A stretch of 64,000 nt of DNA from an uncultured Eubacteriales bacterium (GTDB taxonomy: Bacteria > Bacillota > Clostridia > Lachnospirales > Lachnospiraceae), in the NCBI GenBank assembly GCA_949292785.1, contig CASFBK010000006.1, positions 62,001-126,000 on the forward strand, given 5' to 3'. The translations under genes were made by a program, and so were the position numbers. Within the stretch, counting starts at the first letter, position 1; each line of letters starts with the position of its first letter. The notes below the pieces were generated by a model that searched no databases, was not told where the DNA came from, and saw only the letters and a list, made by a program, of their open reading frames with translations. Positions 50,741 to 60,510 of the stretch are shown here, in pieces.

Positions 50741-52120
50741 ATGAAAGAAAAAGTACAGGTTTTTGGTAGAGCATTAAGCGGCATGGTTATGCCGAACATT
50801 GGAGCATTTATTGCATGGGGATTGATTACGGCGTTGTTTATGGAAACCGGATGGGCTCCGAACGGAACATTGGCAAAAATGATAACGCCTATGTCTACCT
50901 ATCTGCTGCCACTGCTGATTGCATACACAGGAGGTAAAGTTGTAGGCGACCACCGTGGCGGAGTAATCGGCGCAATCGCCACCATGGGTGTAATTGTAGG
51001 TTCTGATATACCGATGTTTATCGGAGCTATGATTATGGGACCTTTGGCTGCATGGATTTTAAAGAAGTTTGACAAGTTAATCGAGGGAAAAGTAAAAGCC
51101 GGATTTGAAATGCTGGTAAATAATTTTTCTCTTGGAATCATCGGAGCAATTTTAGCCTGTCTTGCCATGTTTTTAATCGCACCGGTGGTAACAGGATTGA
51201 ATTCTGTAATGGAAATGGGCGTTGGATTCTTCGTAGACCATGGTCTGCTTCCACTGGCAAGTATCTTTATTGAACCGGCAAAGGTATTATTCTTAAATAA
51301 TGCAATCAATCACGGAATTTTGTCTCCTATGGGAATTCAGCAGGTAAATGAAGTAGGAAAATCCGTATTCCTTCTGTTAGAAGCAAATCCGGGACCGGGA
51401 CTTGGTATCTTGTTAGCATATTGTATTGCTGGAAAAGGAAGTGCAAAGACTTCTGCACCGGGAGCTGTTATCATTCATTTCCTGGGTGGTATTCATGAAA
51501 TTTACTTCCCATACATCTTAATGAATCCGTTGCTTTTAATCGCAGTAATGGCAGGTGGTGCAGCAGGAGTCTTCACCTTTACATTATTTGACGTAGGACT
51601 GACAGGACCGGCTTCTCCGGGAAGTATTATTTCTATCCTGATGATGTGTGAAAAACATTCTTATTTGGGACTGATACTTGGTGTATTAATATCAACAGCA
51701 GTTTCGCTGCTGATTGCACTGCCGTTACTGAAATTTGCAGGAAAGGATACCAGCTTAGAGGAAGCAACGGCAAAAAAAGACAGTATGAAAAAAGAAGCCA
51801 AAGGTCTGAACAAAGAAATTCAGAAAAATGGCGTAATTAAGATTGCATTTGCATGTGATGCAGGAATGGGTTCTAGCGCCATGGGAGCAACTGTTTTAAA
51901 GAAGAAAATTGACAAGGCAGGACTGAAAGATATTGAAGTAATCCATACACCGGTTTCTTCCATTCCGGCTGACATTAATATCGTTGTAACTCATGAGGAG
52001 CTTGGAGAGCGTGCAGCACACAGTAATCCAAATGCCCGTTTGATTCTTATTACGAATTTCCTTGCGGCTCCGGAGTATGAGGAACTGATTGCTGATTTGC
52101 AGAAGATAAGAGAACAGTAG
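50741..52120 (+). CDS. mtlA: PTS mannitol-type permease IICB
   Basis: A 459-residue permease. IIC (about 1-340) has the MtlA start VQVFGRALSGMVMPNIGAFIAWG, the NNAINHGILSP loop, NPGPGLGILLAY and the GGIHEIYFPY motif. IIB (about 370-459) has the phospho-Cys in FACDAGMGSSAMGA. No IIA is fused; it is supplied by mtlF. The ATG at 50741 lies after GAGGTG. Confidence 0.95.
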   Translation: MKEKVQVFGRALSGMVMPNIGAFIAWGLITALFMETGWAPNGTLAKMITPMSTYLLPLLIAYTGGKVVGDHRGGVIGAIATMGVIVGSDIPMFIGAMIMGPLAAWILKKFDKLIEGKVKAGFEMLVNNFSLGIIGAILACLAMFLIAPVVTGLNSVMEMGVGFFVDHGLLPLASIFIEPAKVLFLNNAINHGILSPMGIQQVNEVGKSVFLLLEANPGPGLGILLAYCIAGKGSAKTSAPGAVIIHFLGGIHEIYFPYILMNPLLLIAVMAGGAAGVFTFTLFDVGLTGPASPGSIISILMMCEKHSYLGLILGVLISTAVSLLIALPLLKFAGKDTSLEEATAKKDSMKKEAKGLNKEIQKNGVIKIAFACDAGMGSSAMGATVLKKKIDKAGLKDIEVIHTPVSSIPADINIVVTHEELGERAAHSNPNARLILITNFLAAPEYEELIADLQKIREQ

Positions 52121-52205
52121 AAAAAGAGAAGAGTCTATGGTATAATTATGAGTATAATATGAGCATTTAAAGCATAATCCATTTATCAGAATAGGTGGAC
52201 TGGAG

Positions 52206-53693
52206 ATGAAAAAGCTATTACATAGATTCGGAAAATTTTATAGCAAAGTAATTATAAATTTTATTGGCATATTTATTTTTGTAGGCATCCTGTCCGTAGT
52301 CTTTGGGGACTACGGATGGCGGCCAAATGAGAATATTTATGCCATTTCGCAGTTTGTCTATAAAACGGTGATTACTATTGTGATTGCATATGCAGGTGGA
52401 AATCAGGCAGGGCATTCCAGGGAGGGAAAGAGTTCAAGTCAGCTGCAGGCTGGCGGAGCAATCGCAGTTATGGCAGTGTCCGGCATGATTCTTGCAGATG
52501 GTGAGAACGGAATTTTGGGTGCAATGATACTTGGTCCTTTAAGCGGAATGTTGTGGAAGTATGTATTAGAGCCGGGGCTGAAAAAGGTAAAAACAGGGCT
52601 GGAAATGTTGGTGCGCAATGTGACGGCGGCGCTTGCAGGAGGTGTTATGGCGTTGCTTGCGTTTTATCTGATTGCTCCCGCCATATCGGTATGTGCAGAT
52701 ACGCTCCTTCTGGGAGTAAATTATCTCATAGGGCACAAGCTGATTTGGCTGGTAAGTTTCGTGATTGAGCCGGCAAAGGTGTTTTTCCTGAATAACAGTA
52801 TCAATCATGGTATTTTAATTCCCATTGGAATGCAGCAGGCAGAGCAGATGGGGGAATCTATTTTGTTTTTACTAGAGACAAATCCGGGACCGGGACTTGG
52901 GATACTGGCGGCATTGTACCTGGAAAAGAGAGAAAAACGAAAAGAATATGCAGCGTCTATGTTCGTAGAACTTGTGGGAGGAATCCATGAAATCTATTTT
53001 CCGGAAGTGATTTCAAATATGTGGCTGCTTTTGGCGTTAATAAGCGGTGGAGCAGCAGGAAATTTCTGCTTTTTGGTTTTGCAGGGGGCAACCACAGGAG
53101 TTGTTTCACCGGGAAGTATATTTGCGGTGCTTCTGGTGTGCGCTCAAAACAGAGTTTTCGCTGTTCTTATTGGGATTGCGGTATCGGCAGCAGTATCGAC
53201 AGCAGTGGGGGTATTGATTTTAAAATACCAGCAGAAAGCTTTGAAAAAATCAGAGAAAGAGGCTTTCCGGGAGAGTGGCGCCTGTTTGGAAACAGAGCCG
53301 ATAGTGCAGCCGGAAACGGACCAGACGGTGCAGCCGGAAATAGAAAGTAAGGTGGAAAAGAAAGTGATTCAGAAAATAGGATTTGTCTGTAATGCAGGGG
53401 TTGGCTCTAGCGCCATGGGGGCTGCCCTGTTTCGGAGAAAATTAAGGGAAATGAATTTAGCAGAGGTAGAGGTGGAAGCCTATGCGGCAGATCAGATGCC
53501 GGAGGACTTAGATGCAGTGGTCTGTCAGAAGGATTTAAAAGAAATACTGCGCTCGGAGCTGAAAACGGTAAAATTATATACGGTAGAAAGTCTTTTGAAT
53601 CAAGCGGAATATACCGCAATCATTGAAAAGATACAAAAGGGCTATGCGGATATCAGTTATGAGGATGTAATAGGAGGTGAGAAGGGGATATGA
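52206..53693 (+). CDS. Second, diverged mannitol-type IICB permease
   Basis: A 495-residue paralogue with the same architecture: NNSINHGILIP, NPGPGLGILAAL and ELVGGIHEIYFPE in IIC, and FVCNAGVGSSAMGA in IIB. A proline/glutamate-rich linker (about 360-385) joins the domains. It is clearly less like canonical MtlA, including an N terminus with fewer conserved residues, and may take another hexitol or form a mixed complex. Its last four bases overlap mtlR. Confidence 0.88.
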   Translation: MKKLLHRFGKFYSKVIINFIGIFIFVGILSVVFGDYGWRPNENIYAISQFVYKTVITIVIAYAGGNQAGHSREGKSSSQLQAGGAIAVMAVSGMILADGENGILGAMILGPLSGMLWKYVLEPGLKKVKTGLEMLVRNVTAALAGGVMALLAFYLIAPAISVCADTLLLGVNYLIGHKLIWLVSFVIEPAKVFFLNNSINHGILIPIGMQQAEQMGESILFLLETNPGPGLGILAALYLEKREKRKEYAASMFVELVGGIHEIYFPEVISNMWLLLALISGGAAGNFCFLVLQGATTGVVSPGSIFAVLLVCAQNRVFAVLIGIAVSAAVSTAVGVLILKYQQKALKKSEKEAFRESGACLETEPIVQPETDQTVQPEIESKVEKKVIQKIGFVCNAGVGSSAMGAALFRRKLREMNLAEVEVEAYAADQMPEDLDAVVCQKDLKEILRSELKTVKLYTVESLLNQAEYTAIIEKIQKGYADISYEDVIGGEKGI

Positions 53694-55780
53694 ATCTGAC
53701 GCCACGGTTAAAACAGATTTTACTTATTATGTTAGAGGAAGGAAAGATAATTTCCGTGCAGGAGCTGGCGTCACGTATCGGAGTCAGTAAAAGAACGGTG
53801 CAGCGGGAACTGGAATATATTGAAAGCAGCTTAAAGCCTTATCATATTACATATGAAACGAAAACAGGCACAGGCGTTTGGCTGTCAGGCAGTGAGGAAG
53901 ACAAAAGGCAGCTTTTGGAGGAATTAAAGGAGACAGACAGCTATGATGTGAGCAACCGGGAGGAGCGGAGAAAGCGGCTGATTTTAGAGATATTAAAGGA
54001 TAAGGGATTAAAAAAGCTCTTCTATTATTCCAGCCAGTTTCAGGTAAGCGAAGCAACCATCAGTACAGACCTTGAAGCCGTAGAAGGCTGGCTAAATGCA
54101 CAGAATCTTACCATCAGCAGAAAGCCGGGAAGCGGTATTGAGGTCAATGGAACAGAGGAAAGCTACCGCAGGGCAATTCGTACCTTTATCGAGGAAAATA
54201 TAGATACCCGGATGCTTCGGGAATCCTATGAGAAGGAGAGCCGGGAGGGAAGCAGTGCCGTTTATCACAATGGGATGCAGCACATTATTAATGATGATAT
54301 TTTAAAACGGGTGGTGAACTGCATTGCAGGAATGGAGAATAAGCGGGTGATGAACCTGACCGAAAGCTCTTATGTAGGACTTGTGCTTCATATTTCAATC
54401 GCCATGAGCCGTATTTTAAAAAACGAGATTATGGAGCAGAAGGAAGAATGGCAGGAGGAAATGGAGGGAGACGAGGATTACAGACTGGCTCAGGAAATTG
54501 TAAAACGGCTGGAAGAAGAGTTCTTAGTGGAAATTCCCCAGATAGAAACTGCCTATATTTGTCTGCATATTAAGGGCGCTAAGCATCAGGGCATTGAGTG
54601 GAATGGGAAAAAGACCATTGAAGTGGAACGTAAAGAACTGCTGGAGCTTGTCAATGAGATGATTAATGCATATGACAGTGAGAATGCATTTACCATCAAG
54701 CAGGATGATGAATTTATACAGGGGCTTTTGGCGCATCTGCAGCCTACCTTTGTACGTTTGATTCATGATATGAAAATATCCAATCCCATGCTGGAGGACA
54801 TTAAGAAATCGTATCCCGGAATTTTTGAAGGAAGCAAACGGGCGGCAGCGGTTTTGGAAAAATGGCTCGGAAAGCCTGTTCCGGAAACAGAAGTAGGATT
54901 TTTGACCATACACTTCGGCGCCGCACAGGTTCGGATGGAAGGGAAAAAGGAAAATATTCGCCAGGTATCTGTGGGGATTATATGTGCAAGCGGAATCGGG
55001 ATTTCGCGGCTTATGCTTTCTAAGCTGGATAAGATATTCAAAGAGCGGATACAGATGGAAACCTATGGTCAGAATGATATTACGCCTTATGTTGCAAGTA
55101 AGACAGATTTTTTTGTAAGCAGCATTAACCTGAAGCAGACGGATGGGGATGTGCTTTTGGTGAATCCCTTATTGAACGAAGAGGATATTGAAAAAATCAG
55201 GCAAAAGATATTTCATTATGAGCGGGTTCCCAAAAAGGAGCAGGAGGAAACGATGTTTACCGTGCAGTTAGAGCAGGTAAATATTCTGGCAATGCAGATA
55301 AAAACAATTCTGCGGTATATGGAAGTGTTCAAGGTCAGCAATGATATTACTTTTGAGGAGCTTGTGATAGCCGTTTCGGAAAAAATGTCCCCTTACAGTG
55401 ACAGGCAGGTCATGATTCAGGATGACATTGAAGCAAGGGAAAAGCTGGGAAGTCAGATTTTTGCGGAGTTCGGATTTGCGCTTTTGCATACAAGGACAAA
55501 AGGAGTCATCCGCCCAAGCTTTCATGTGTGCGTGACAAAGGACCGGAAAGCATTTTATGACCCATATTTTAAAGGAATCAATGTGGTGCTTGTGATGCTG
55601 CTTCCGGTAGATGAAAATGTCAAAGTAAACAGTGAGATTCTGGGATATATCAGTAGTGTACTGGTAGAGGACTATGATTTTCTGACCACGATTATCGGGG
55701 GAGAAAAGGAAGAAATACGTTCTGCGCTGTCAGAACACTTAAGAAAGTTTTTTAACCAGTATTTAAGTAAGATACAATAA
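53690..55780 (+). CDS. mtlR: MtlR-type PRD transcriptional activator
   Basis: A 696-residue regulator: HTH_11 (ISVQELASRIGVSKRTVQREL) and a second HTH, two PRD domains (about 190-410), a IIB-like domain (about 420-505, with Cys in IICASGIGISRLML) and a IIA-like domain (about 550-690, with His in FALLHTRTKG). MtlR proteins are activated or inhibited by PTS-dependent phosphorylation and turn on the mannitol operon. The ATG overlaps the preceding stop, and a terminator follows. Confidence 0.93.
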   Translation: MNLTPRLKQILLIMLEEGKIISVQELASRIGVSKRTVQRELEYIESSLKPYHITYETKTGTGVWLSGSEEDKRQLLEELKETDSYDVSNREERRKRLILEILKDKGLKKLFYYSSQFQVSEATISTDLEAVEGWLNAQNLTISRKPGSGIEVNGTEESYRRAIRTFIEENIDTRMLRESYEKESREGSSAVYHNGMQHIINDDILKRVVNCIAGMENKRVMNLTESSYVGLVLHISIAMSRILKNEIMEQKEEWQEEMEGDEDYRLAQEIVKRLEEEFLVEIPQIETAYICLHIKGAKHQGIEWNGKKTIEVERKELLELVNEMINAYDSENAFTIKQDDEFIQGLLAHLQPTFVRLIHDMKISNPMLEDIKKSYPGIFEGSKRAAAVLEKWLGKPVPETEVGFLTIHFGAAQVRMEGKKENIRQVSVGIICASGIGISRLMLSKLDKIFKERIQMETYGQNDITPYVASKTDFFVSSINLKQTDGDVLLVNPLLNEEDIEKIRQKIFHYERVPKKEQEETMFTVQLEQVNILAMQIKTILRYMEVFKVSNDITFEELVIAVSEKMSPYSDRQVMIQDDIEAREKLGSQIFAEFGFALLHTRTKGVIRPSFHVCVTKDRKAFYDPYFKGINVVLVMLLPVDENVKVNSEILGYISSVLVEDYDFLTTIIGGEKEEIRSALSEHLRKFFNQYLSKIQ

Positions 55781-55810
55781 CAATAAACGATTATAACAGT
55801 AACGACAGAA

Positions 55811-55843
55811 ACCGTTTGTAAAAAATTACAGGCGGTTTTTTTA
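55811..55843 (+). terminator. Terminator after mtlR
   Basis: ACCGTTTGTAA and TTACAGGCGGT pair, allowing two G-U pairs, and are followed by a T run. Confidence 0.75.
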
Positions 55844-55899
55844 TTGCGTAAAATAAAAAATGACACTATCCAATGACGTCAAAGCCCATCTTCTTTGAA

Positions 55900-55929
55900 T
55901 TGAAAAAGTGCTTGTAAAGCTTTTATAAT
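55900..55929 (+). promoter_or_regulatory. Promoter of the mtlF unit
   Basis: TTGAAA (55900-55905) and TATAAT (55924-55929) with an 18-base spacer, the same form as the mtlA promoter. Confidence 0.7.
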
Positions 55930-55949
55930 AAAGACATAGAAAAGCGGTA

Positions 55950-56050
55950 AGCAACCAGAAGTGAGAACAAAACCGCCTGGTAAGCTCGAAAAGACCTCGC
56001 TAACGGCGGCGGTATGTATCGCACGTAAGCGACCAAAATACGGTCGCTAA
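55950..56050. repeat. Hairpin-rich leader of mtlF
   Basis: The 5' leader carries CG-rich repeated motifs and an AGCGACC (56028-56034)/GGTCGCT (56042-56048) hairpin. No T run follows, so it is not a terminator. It may affect translation or stability of the mtlF mRNA. Confidence 0.5.
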
Positions 56051-56077
56051 GTGCTCATAACAAAGGAGGAGAAGGCA

Positions 56078-56554
56078 ATGTTATTTCAGAAAAAAGCAAA
56101 AAAAGAGGAAAACGAAGGGAAGAAGCTGGCACTTTTATATCCGGAAAATGTACGTATCGGTTGCAAGGCAGACACAAAAGAAAATGTCATTCGCGCGGTA
56201 GGACAGATGCTGGTAGATACCGGATATGTAAATCAGTCTTACGTGGATGCCATGGTAAAAAGAGAAGAGAGCTTTTCCACTTACATGGGAAATGAACTGG
56301 CATTACCACATGGGGTAGAAGAAGCAAAGAAAGAAATCAAGGCTTCCGGAATTGCAGTTATGGTGTTCCCGGATGGTACAGACTGGAATGGCGAACAGGT
56401 AAAAGTAGTTGTTGGAATCGCAGGTGTTGGGGAAGAGCATTTACAGATTTTATCCGTGATTGCAGAGCAGGTATTGGAGGAAGGCAGTATAGAGCGGCTG
56501 ACTTCCGGCAGTGCAGAAGAAGTGTACGAGATGTTAAGAGGAGAAACGCCATGA
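56078..56554 (+). CDS. mtlF: PTS mannitol-type IIA component
   Basis: A 158-residue phosphocarrier. The ATG at 56078 lies after AAAGGAGGAG; the longer frame is not used. The active His is in GNELALPHGVEEAK; the surrounding fold matches PTS IIA of the mannitol/fructose class. It passes phosphate from HPr to IIB of MtlA. Confidence 0.94.
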   Translation: MLFQKKAKKEENEGKKLALLYPENVRIGCKADTKENVIRAVGQMLVDTGYVNQSYVDAMVKREESFSTYMGNELALPHGVEEAKKEIKASGIAVMVFPDGTDWNGEQVKVVVGIAGVGEEHLQILSVIAEQVLEEGSIERLTSGSAEEVYEMLRGETP

Positions 56555-56582
56555 AACGAAGTTTCATATTGAAATGCGTTTC
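56543..56582 (+). repeat. Nested hairpin over the mtlF stop codon
   Basis: GAAACGC...GCGTTTC encloses ATGAAAC-GAA-GTTTCAT. It spans the end of mtlF and could tune the ratio of IIA to the kinase mRNA downstream. Confidence 0.55.
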
Positions 56583-56646
56583 GACGAGTTGGCAGGTGAC
56601 GCAAAGCGGCGCGTGCCGTTACAAATTATTTAGGAGGAAATGAAGC

Positions 56647-57579
56647 ATGATTGTAACAGTAACCATGAATCCGGCGATTGATAAGACCGTAGATATTGAA
56701 AGTCTGGAACGAGGCGGATTAAATAGAATCAGCCATGTAGAACTGGATGCCGGGGGAAAAGGTATCAACGTTTCTAAAACAATTTCCGCGCTGGGCGGAA
56801 AGAGCATTGCAACAGGATTTATTGCAGGTAATTCCGGCAAAGTGATTCAGGGAGTCATGAATGACTGGGGCATAGAAAATGATTTTATCGAGGTTTCCGG
56901 TGAGACCAGAACCAACACAAAGGTCTTTGAAAAAAGCGGAGAACTGACAGAACTAAATGAGCCGGGACCAGTAGCTGCCGAAGAAGATGTGAAAGCACTG
57001 CTGGAAAAGCTTGAGGGATATGCGAATGAAGAAACACTTTTTGTTTTGGCAGGAAGTATACCACGAGGCGTAGAAAAAGATATTTACCGCCAAATCATTG
57101 AACTGGTACATAAAAAAGGAGCAAAGGTGTTGTTAGATGCGGACGGAGAGCTTTTCACAAAAGCATTGGAGGCAGGACCGGACATTATCAAACCAAACCG
57201 GGTAGAACTAGAACAGTATGCAGGAATGGATTATGTTGCATCGGAACAGGAATTATTGCAGGTGGCAGATAAGCTGATGGAAAAGGGAATTGAGACGGTT
57301 GCGGTTTCCATGGGAAAAAGCGGATCAATTTTCTTAAAAAAGAACTACAAAGTCAGATGTCCGGGACTGAAAGTAAAGGCACATTCCACTGTGGGAGCCG
57401 GTGATGCAATGGTAGCGGCGCTTTCTTATTCCTGGGATCAAAGAATGGCTGATGAGGATATGGTAAAAATGTGCATGGCAGTTTCCGCAGGAGCAGTGAC
57501 GACCATAGGAACCAAGCCGCCTTCCAGAGAAGTGGTGGATACCCTGATTAGTCAGGTGGTAATAGAAGAAATCGCTTAG
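56647..57579 (+). CDS. fruK: PfkB-family sugar-phosphate kinase (probable 1-phosphofructokinase)
   Basis: A 310-residue kinase. MNPAIDKTVDIESLERGGLNRISHVELDAGGKGINVSK is the FruK/LacC-type start; catalytic Asp lies in VGAGDAMVAAL. 1-phosphofructokinase converts fructose-1-phosphate to fructose-1,6-bisphosphate. AGGAGGAAATG precedes the ATG. It sits between mtlF and a sorbose-1-phosphate-reductase-like gene; it could alternatively phosphorylate fructose-6-phosphate or tagatose-6-phosphate. Confidence 0.88.
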   Translation: MIVTVTMNPAIDKTVDIESLERGGLNRISHVELDAGGKGINVSKTISALGGKSIATGFIAGNSGKVIQGVMNDWGIENDFIEVSGETRTNTKVFEKSGELTELNEPGPVAAEEDVKALLEKLEGYANEETLFVLAGSIPRGVEKDIYRQIIELVHKKGAKVLLDADGELFTKALEAGPDIIKPNRVELEQYAGMDYVASEQELLQVADKLMEKGIETVAVSMGKSGSIFLKKNYKVRCPGLKVKAHSTVGAGDAMVAALSYSWDQRMADEDMVKMCMAVSAGAVTTIGTKPPSREVVDTLISQVVIEEIA

Positions 57580-57669
57580 TGCAGCCGTCAGAGCATGTAA
57601 AGGGAAATCAATTAGTACAGTAAAAAAACAGATAATAATATAGAGAAGAAAAGAAAGGAAATGAAAATT

Positions 57670-58938
57670 ATGAAAACAAGAGCAGTCAGAATGTATGGAA
57701 CAAGAGATATTAGATTAGAGGAATTTGAATTACCGGAAATTAAGGATGATGAAATTCTGGTAAAGGTTATGAGCGACAGTATCTGTATGTCAACCTATAA
57801 ACTGGTAGAGCAGGGCAAAAAACACAAAAGAGCGCCACAGAACATTGACACCAATCCAATTATTATCGGACATGAATTTGCCGGAGTTATCGTAAAGGTA
57901 GGGGCAAAATGGCAGAACCAGTTCAAGCCGGGACAGAAGTTTGCACAGCAGCCTGCATTGAACTACAAGGGAAGCCTTGCTTCTCCGGGATATTCCTATG
58001 AATATTTTGGCGGTGCATGTACCTACTGCATTATTCCTCACGAGGTAATGGAACTGGGATGCTTGATGAATTATGATGGCGACAGCTTTTTTGAAGCATC
58101 CTTAGGGGAACCGATGAGCTGTATCATTGGTGGCTATCATGCGAACTATCATACCAATAAGAGAAATTACGAACACACCATGGGAACCAAAGAGGGTGGT
58201 AACATCCTGATTATGGGCGGCTGTGGACCGATGGGATTAGGAGCAGTCAGCTATGGTATTCAGTTTGAGAACAGACCAAAACGTATCGTAGTTACCGATG
58301 TCAGCGACGACAAAATTGCAAGAGCAAAGGAAATGATTACCCCGGAGCAGGCAGCAAAGAACGGTGTAGAGCTTATCTATGTGAACACTTCTGCAATGGC
58401 AGACCCGATAGAAGAGCTGATGGCAATGACTGAAGGTCATGGCTATGATGACGTATTCGTATATGTACCGATTAAACAGGTGGCAGAAATGGGCGATAAG
58501 CTTCTGGCATTTGACGGATGCATGAACTTCTTTGCGGGACCGACAGACAATCAGTTCAAAGCAGAAATTAACCTTTACAACGCACATTATACCAGTACCC
58601 ATATTTTAGGAACCACCGGTGGTAACAATGACGACCTGATTGAAGCGAACCGTCTTGCAGCAGCAGGAAAAATTGAGCCGGCAGTTATGGTAACACATGT
58701 TGGAGGCATTAACAGTATCGTAGATGCTACCTTAAATCTTCCGAATATTCCGGGTGGTAAGAAACTGACCTATACACAGTTCGATATGCCTCTGACAGCC
58801 ATTGATGATTTTGAAGAATTAGGAAAAACAGACCCGTTATTTGCAAAATTAGGTGAAGCATGCAAACGGAACCGTGGTATGTGGAGCGCAGAAGCAGAAA
58901 AAATATTATTCGAGCATTTTGGTGTAGAAACAAACTAA
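57670..58938 (+). CDS. Zinc-type dehydrogenase, L-sorbose-1-phosphate reductase-like
   Basis: A 422-residue medium-chain dehydrogenase. GHEFAGVIVKVG and MGGCGPMGLGAVSYG are the family signature and NAD site. Overall it looks like SorE of L-sorbose utilisation, which reduces a ketose-1-phosphate at C2. The ATG at 57670 is preferred since AAAGGA abuts the earlier ATG. In this operon it replaces the missing mtlD. Confidence 0.85.
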   Translation: MKTRAVRMYGTRDIRLEEFELPEIKDDEILVKVMSDSICMSTYKLVEQGKKHKRAPQNIDTNPIIIGHEFAGVIVKVGAKWQNQFKPGQKFAQQPALNYKGSLASPGYSYEYFGGACTYCIIPHEVMELGCLMNYDGDSFFEASLGEPMSCIIGGYHANYHTNKRNYEHTMGTKEGGNILIMGGCGPMGLGAVSYGIQFENRPKRIVVTDVSDDKIARAKEMITPEQAAKNGVELIYVNTSAMADPIEELMAMTEGHGYDDVFVYVPIKQVAEMGDKLLAFDGCMNFFAGPTDNQFKAEINLYNAHYTSTHILGTTGGNNDDLIEANRLAAAGKIEPAVMVTHVGGINSIVDATLNLPNIPGGKKLTYTQFDMPLTAIDDFEELGKTDPLFAKLGEACKRNRGMWSAEAEKILFEHFGVETN

Positions 58939-58962
58939 GGAAAAACGAAGGAGGGTTATACT

Positions 58963-59226
58963 ATGGTATCACAGAAAGTAGTAGTAAAAAATGAATCAGG
59001 TCTTCATGCTAGACCAGCAGGAATCTTAGCACAGGCAGCTATGAAATGTAAATCCAACGTATTGATTATGGTAGGAGACAAAAAAGTTCAGGTAAAGAGT
59101 ATTTTAAATCTGATGGCAGCAGCCATTAAGTGCGGTACAGAAATCGAAGTTCAGTGTGACGGAGAGAATGAAGAGGAAGATTTAAAAACACTGGTAGAGC
59201 TGATTGAAAGCGGATTAGGAGAATAG
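58963..59226 (+). CDS. ptsH: HPr family phosphocarrier
   Basis: An 87-residue HPr with the active His15 in GLHARPA and the regulatory Ser46 region in QVKSILNLM. GGAGGG precedes the ATG. It would carry phosphate from Enzyme I to MtlF. As a second HPr-like gene in an operon it may be dedicated to this system. Confidence 0.93.
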   Translation: MVSQKVVVKNESGLHARPAGILAQAAMKCKSNVLIMVGDKKVQVKSILNLMAAAIKCGTEIEVQCDGENEEEDLKTLVELIESGLGE

Positions 59227-60124
59227 TCAGCAGGAGGAGCGTAAGGAAGAGGAGCGCATAAAAAAATATCGTTCCATAGAGCCGGTAACCCCGGATGGAA
59301 AACGGATTTCCCTCTGTATCAATGTAGGAAGTACGGAAGAGATTAAGCAGGCACAGGACAAAAATATAGACGGGGTAGGACTGTTTCGTACCGAATTTCT
59401 GTACATGGAAAACACACACTTTCCAACAGAAGAAGAACAGTTCCGGGTCTATAAAGAGGCGGCGCAGCTCTGTCCAAAGGAAGTTACCATTCGAACGCTT
59501 GATATTGGCGGAGATAAGACCCTCCCCTATTATGAATTTGAAGAGGAAGAAAATCCATTTTTAGGATGGCGCGCCATTCGTATTTCCTTAGATATGCCGG
59601 AAATGTTTCAGGAACAGTTAAGAGCCATTCTTCGGGCAAGTGCCTTTGGACATGTGCGCATTATGTTTCCGATGCTGATATCCTTAGAAGAACTAAGAGC
59701 GGCAAAGGCAGTGGTGGAACAGTGTAAGGAACAGCTTAGAAAAGAGCAGATTCCATTTGATGAAGAGATTGAAATCGGTATGATGATGGAAACCCCTGCC
59801 AGCGTTATCCTTGCGGATGAATTTGCAAAAGAGGCGGATTTTTTCAGTATCGGAACCAATGACCTGACCCAGTACATCTTAGCAGTGGACCGGGGAAATA
59901 AGAAGATTGCCTCACGGTATGATGCGTTCCATCCGGCAGTACAAAAGGCAATCGAGACCATTATCCAGGCTGGGCACAGACAGAATATCAAGGTGGGAAT
60001 GTGCGGAGAGCTTGCCGGAGATGTTAAGGCAGTGCCGAAGCTGTTGGAAATGGGACTGGATGAATTCAGTATGTCAGCAGGAAATCTGGATTATGTGAGA
60101 AGCATAATTGTTGGTGAGAGATAG
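59219..60124 (+). pseudogene. ptsI: Enzyme I of the PTS, N-terminally truncated
   Basis: The open frame begins inside the HPr stop region and reads Enzyme I from about residue 210 onward: SIEPVTPDGKRISLCINVG, DGVGLFRTEFLYM, GTNDLTQYILAVDRG and the catalytic Cys in GMCGELAGD. The N-terminal domain with the phospho-His and HPr-binding part is missing, and no start codon with a ribosome site precedes the conserved block before ATG 59405. A deletion joining HPr to the middle of ptsI would explain it. A stand-alone PEP-binding domain cannot be excluded. Confidence 0.8.
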
Positions 60125-60510
60125 AGCGTTAAAGATGTGTATCAAAAAGAATTGTCGAAAGGCAACTGATTATAAAGCAGTATCAACTAGCAAACTGAAT
60201 TAGGAAGCTATCATGCAGGGTTGAAAAAAGACGAGTAAAAAGCGGTTGCTTTTGCTCGTCTTTGATTGTATAGCAGGTGGTTTATTAAAAGACTGCTATA
60301 TAATAAGAGTGTAAAAGGTTACTTTCTAAGAATGAAAAACTGAAAGATATAGAAATACAGATAAAGTTATAGAAAAGATAGGGATATTCATTCTGATGTT
60401 TTAGGAGAAGAAAAAGATAGTGTCTTGTAGAAGTCCTGCCGAAAACTCGTTGTTTTTTTTACTAGAAATGCTATAATTTAATTATATATTAATCATTAGG
60501 AGAAAGTTAT
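60125..60510. other. Intergenic region between ptsI remnant and the orphan nuclease
   Basis: These 386 bases hold a terminator (AAAGACGAG...CTCGTCTTT, about 60228-60263) and an AT-rich promoter (TTGTTT at 60450 and TATAAT at 60472, 16-base spacer) for the orphan gene. No other gene or repeat seen. Confidence 0.65.
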
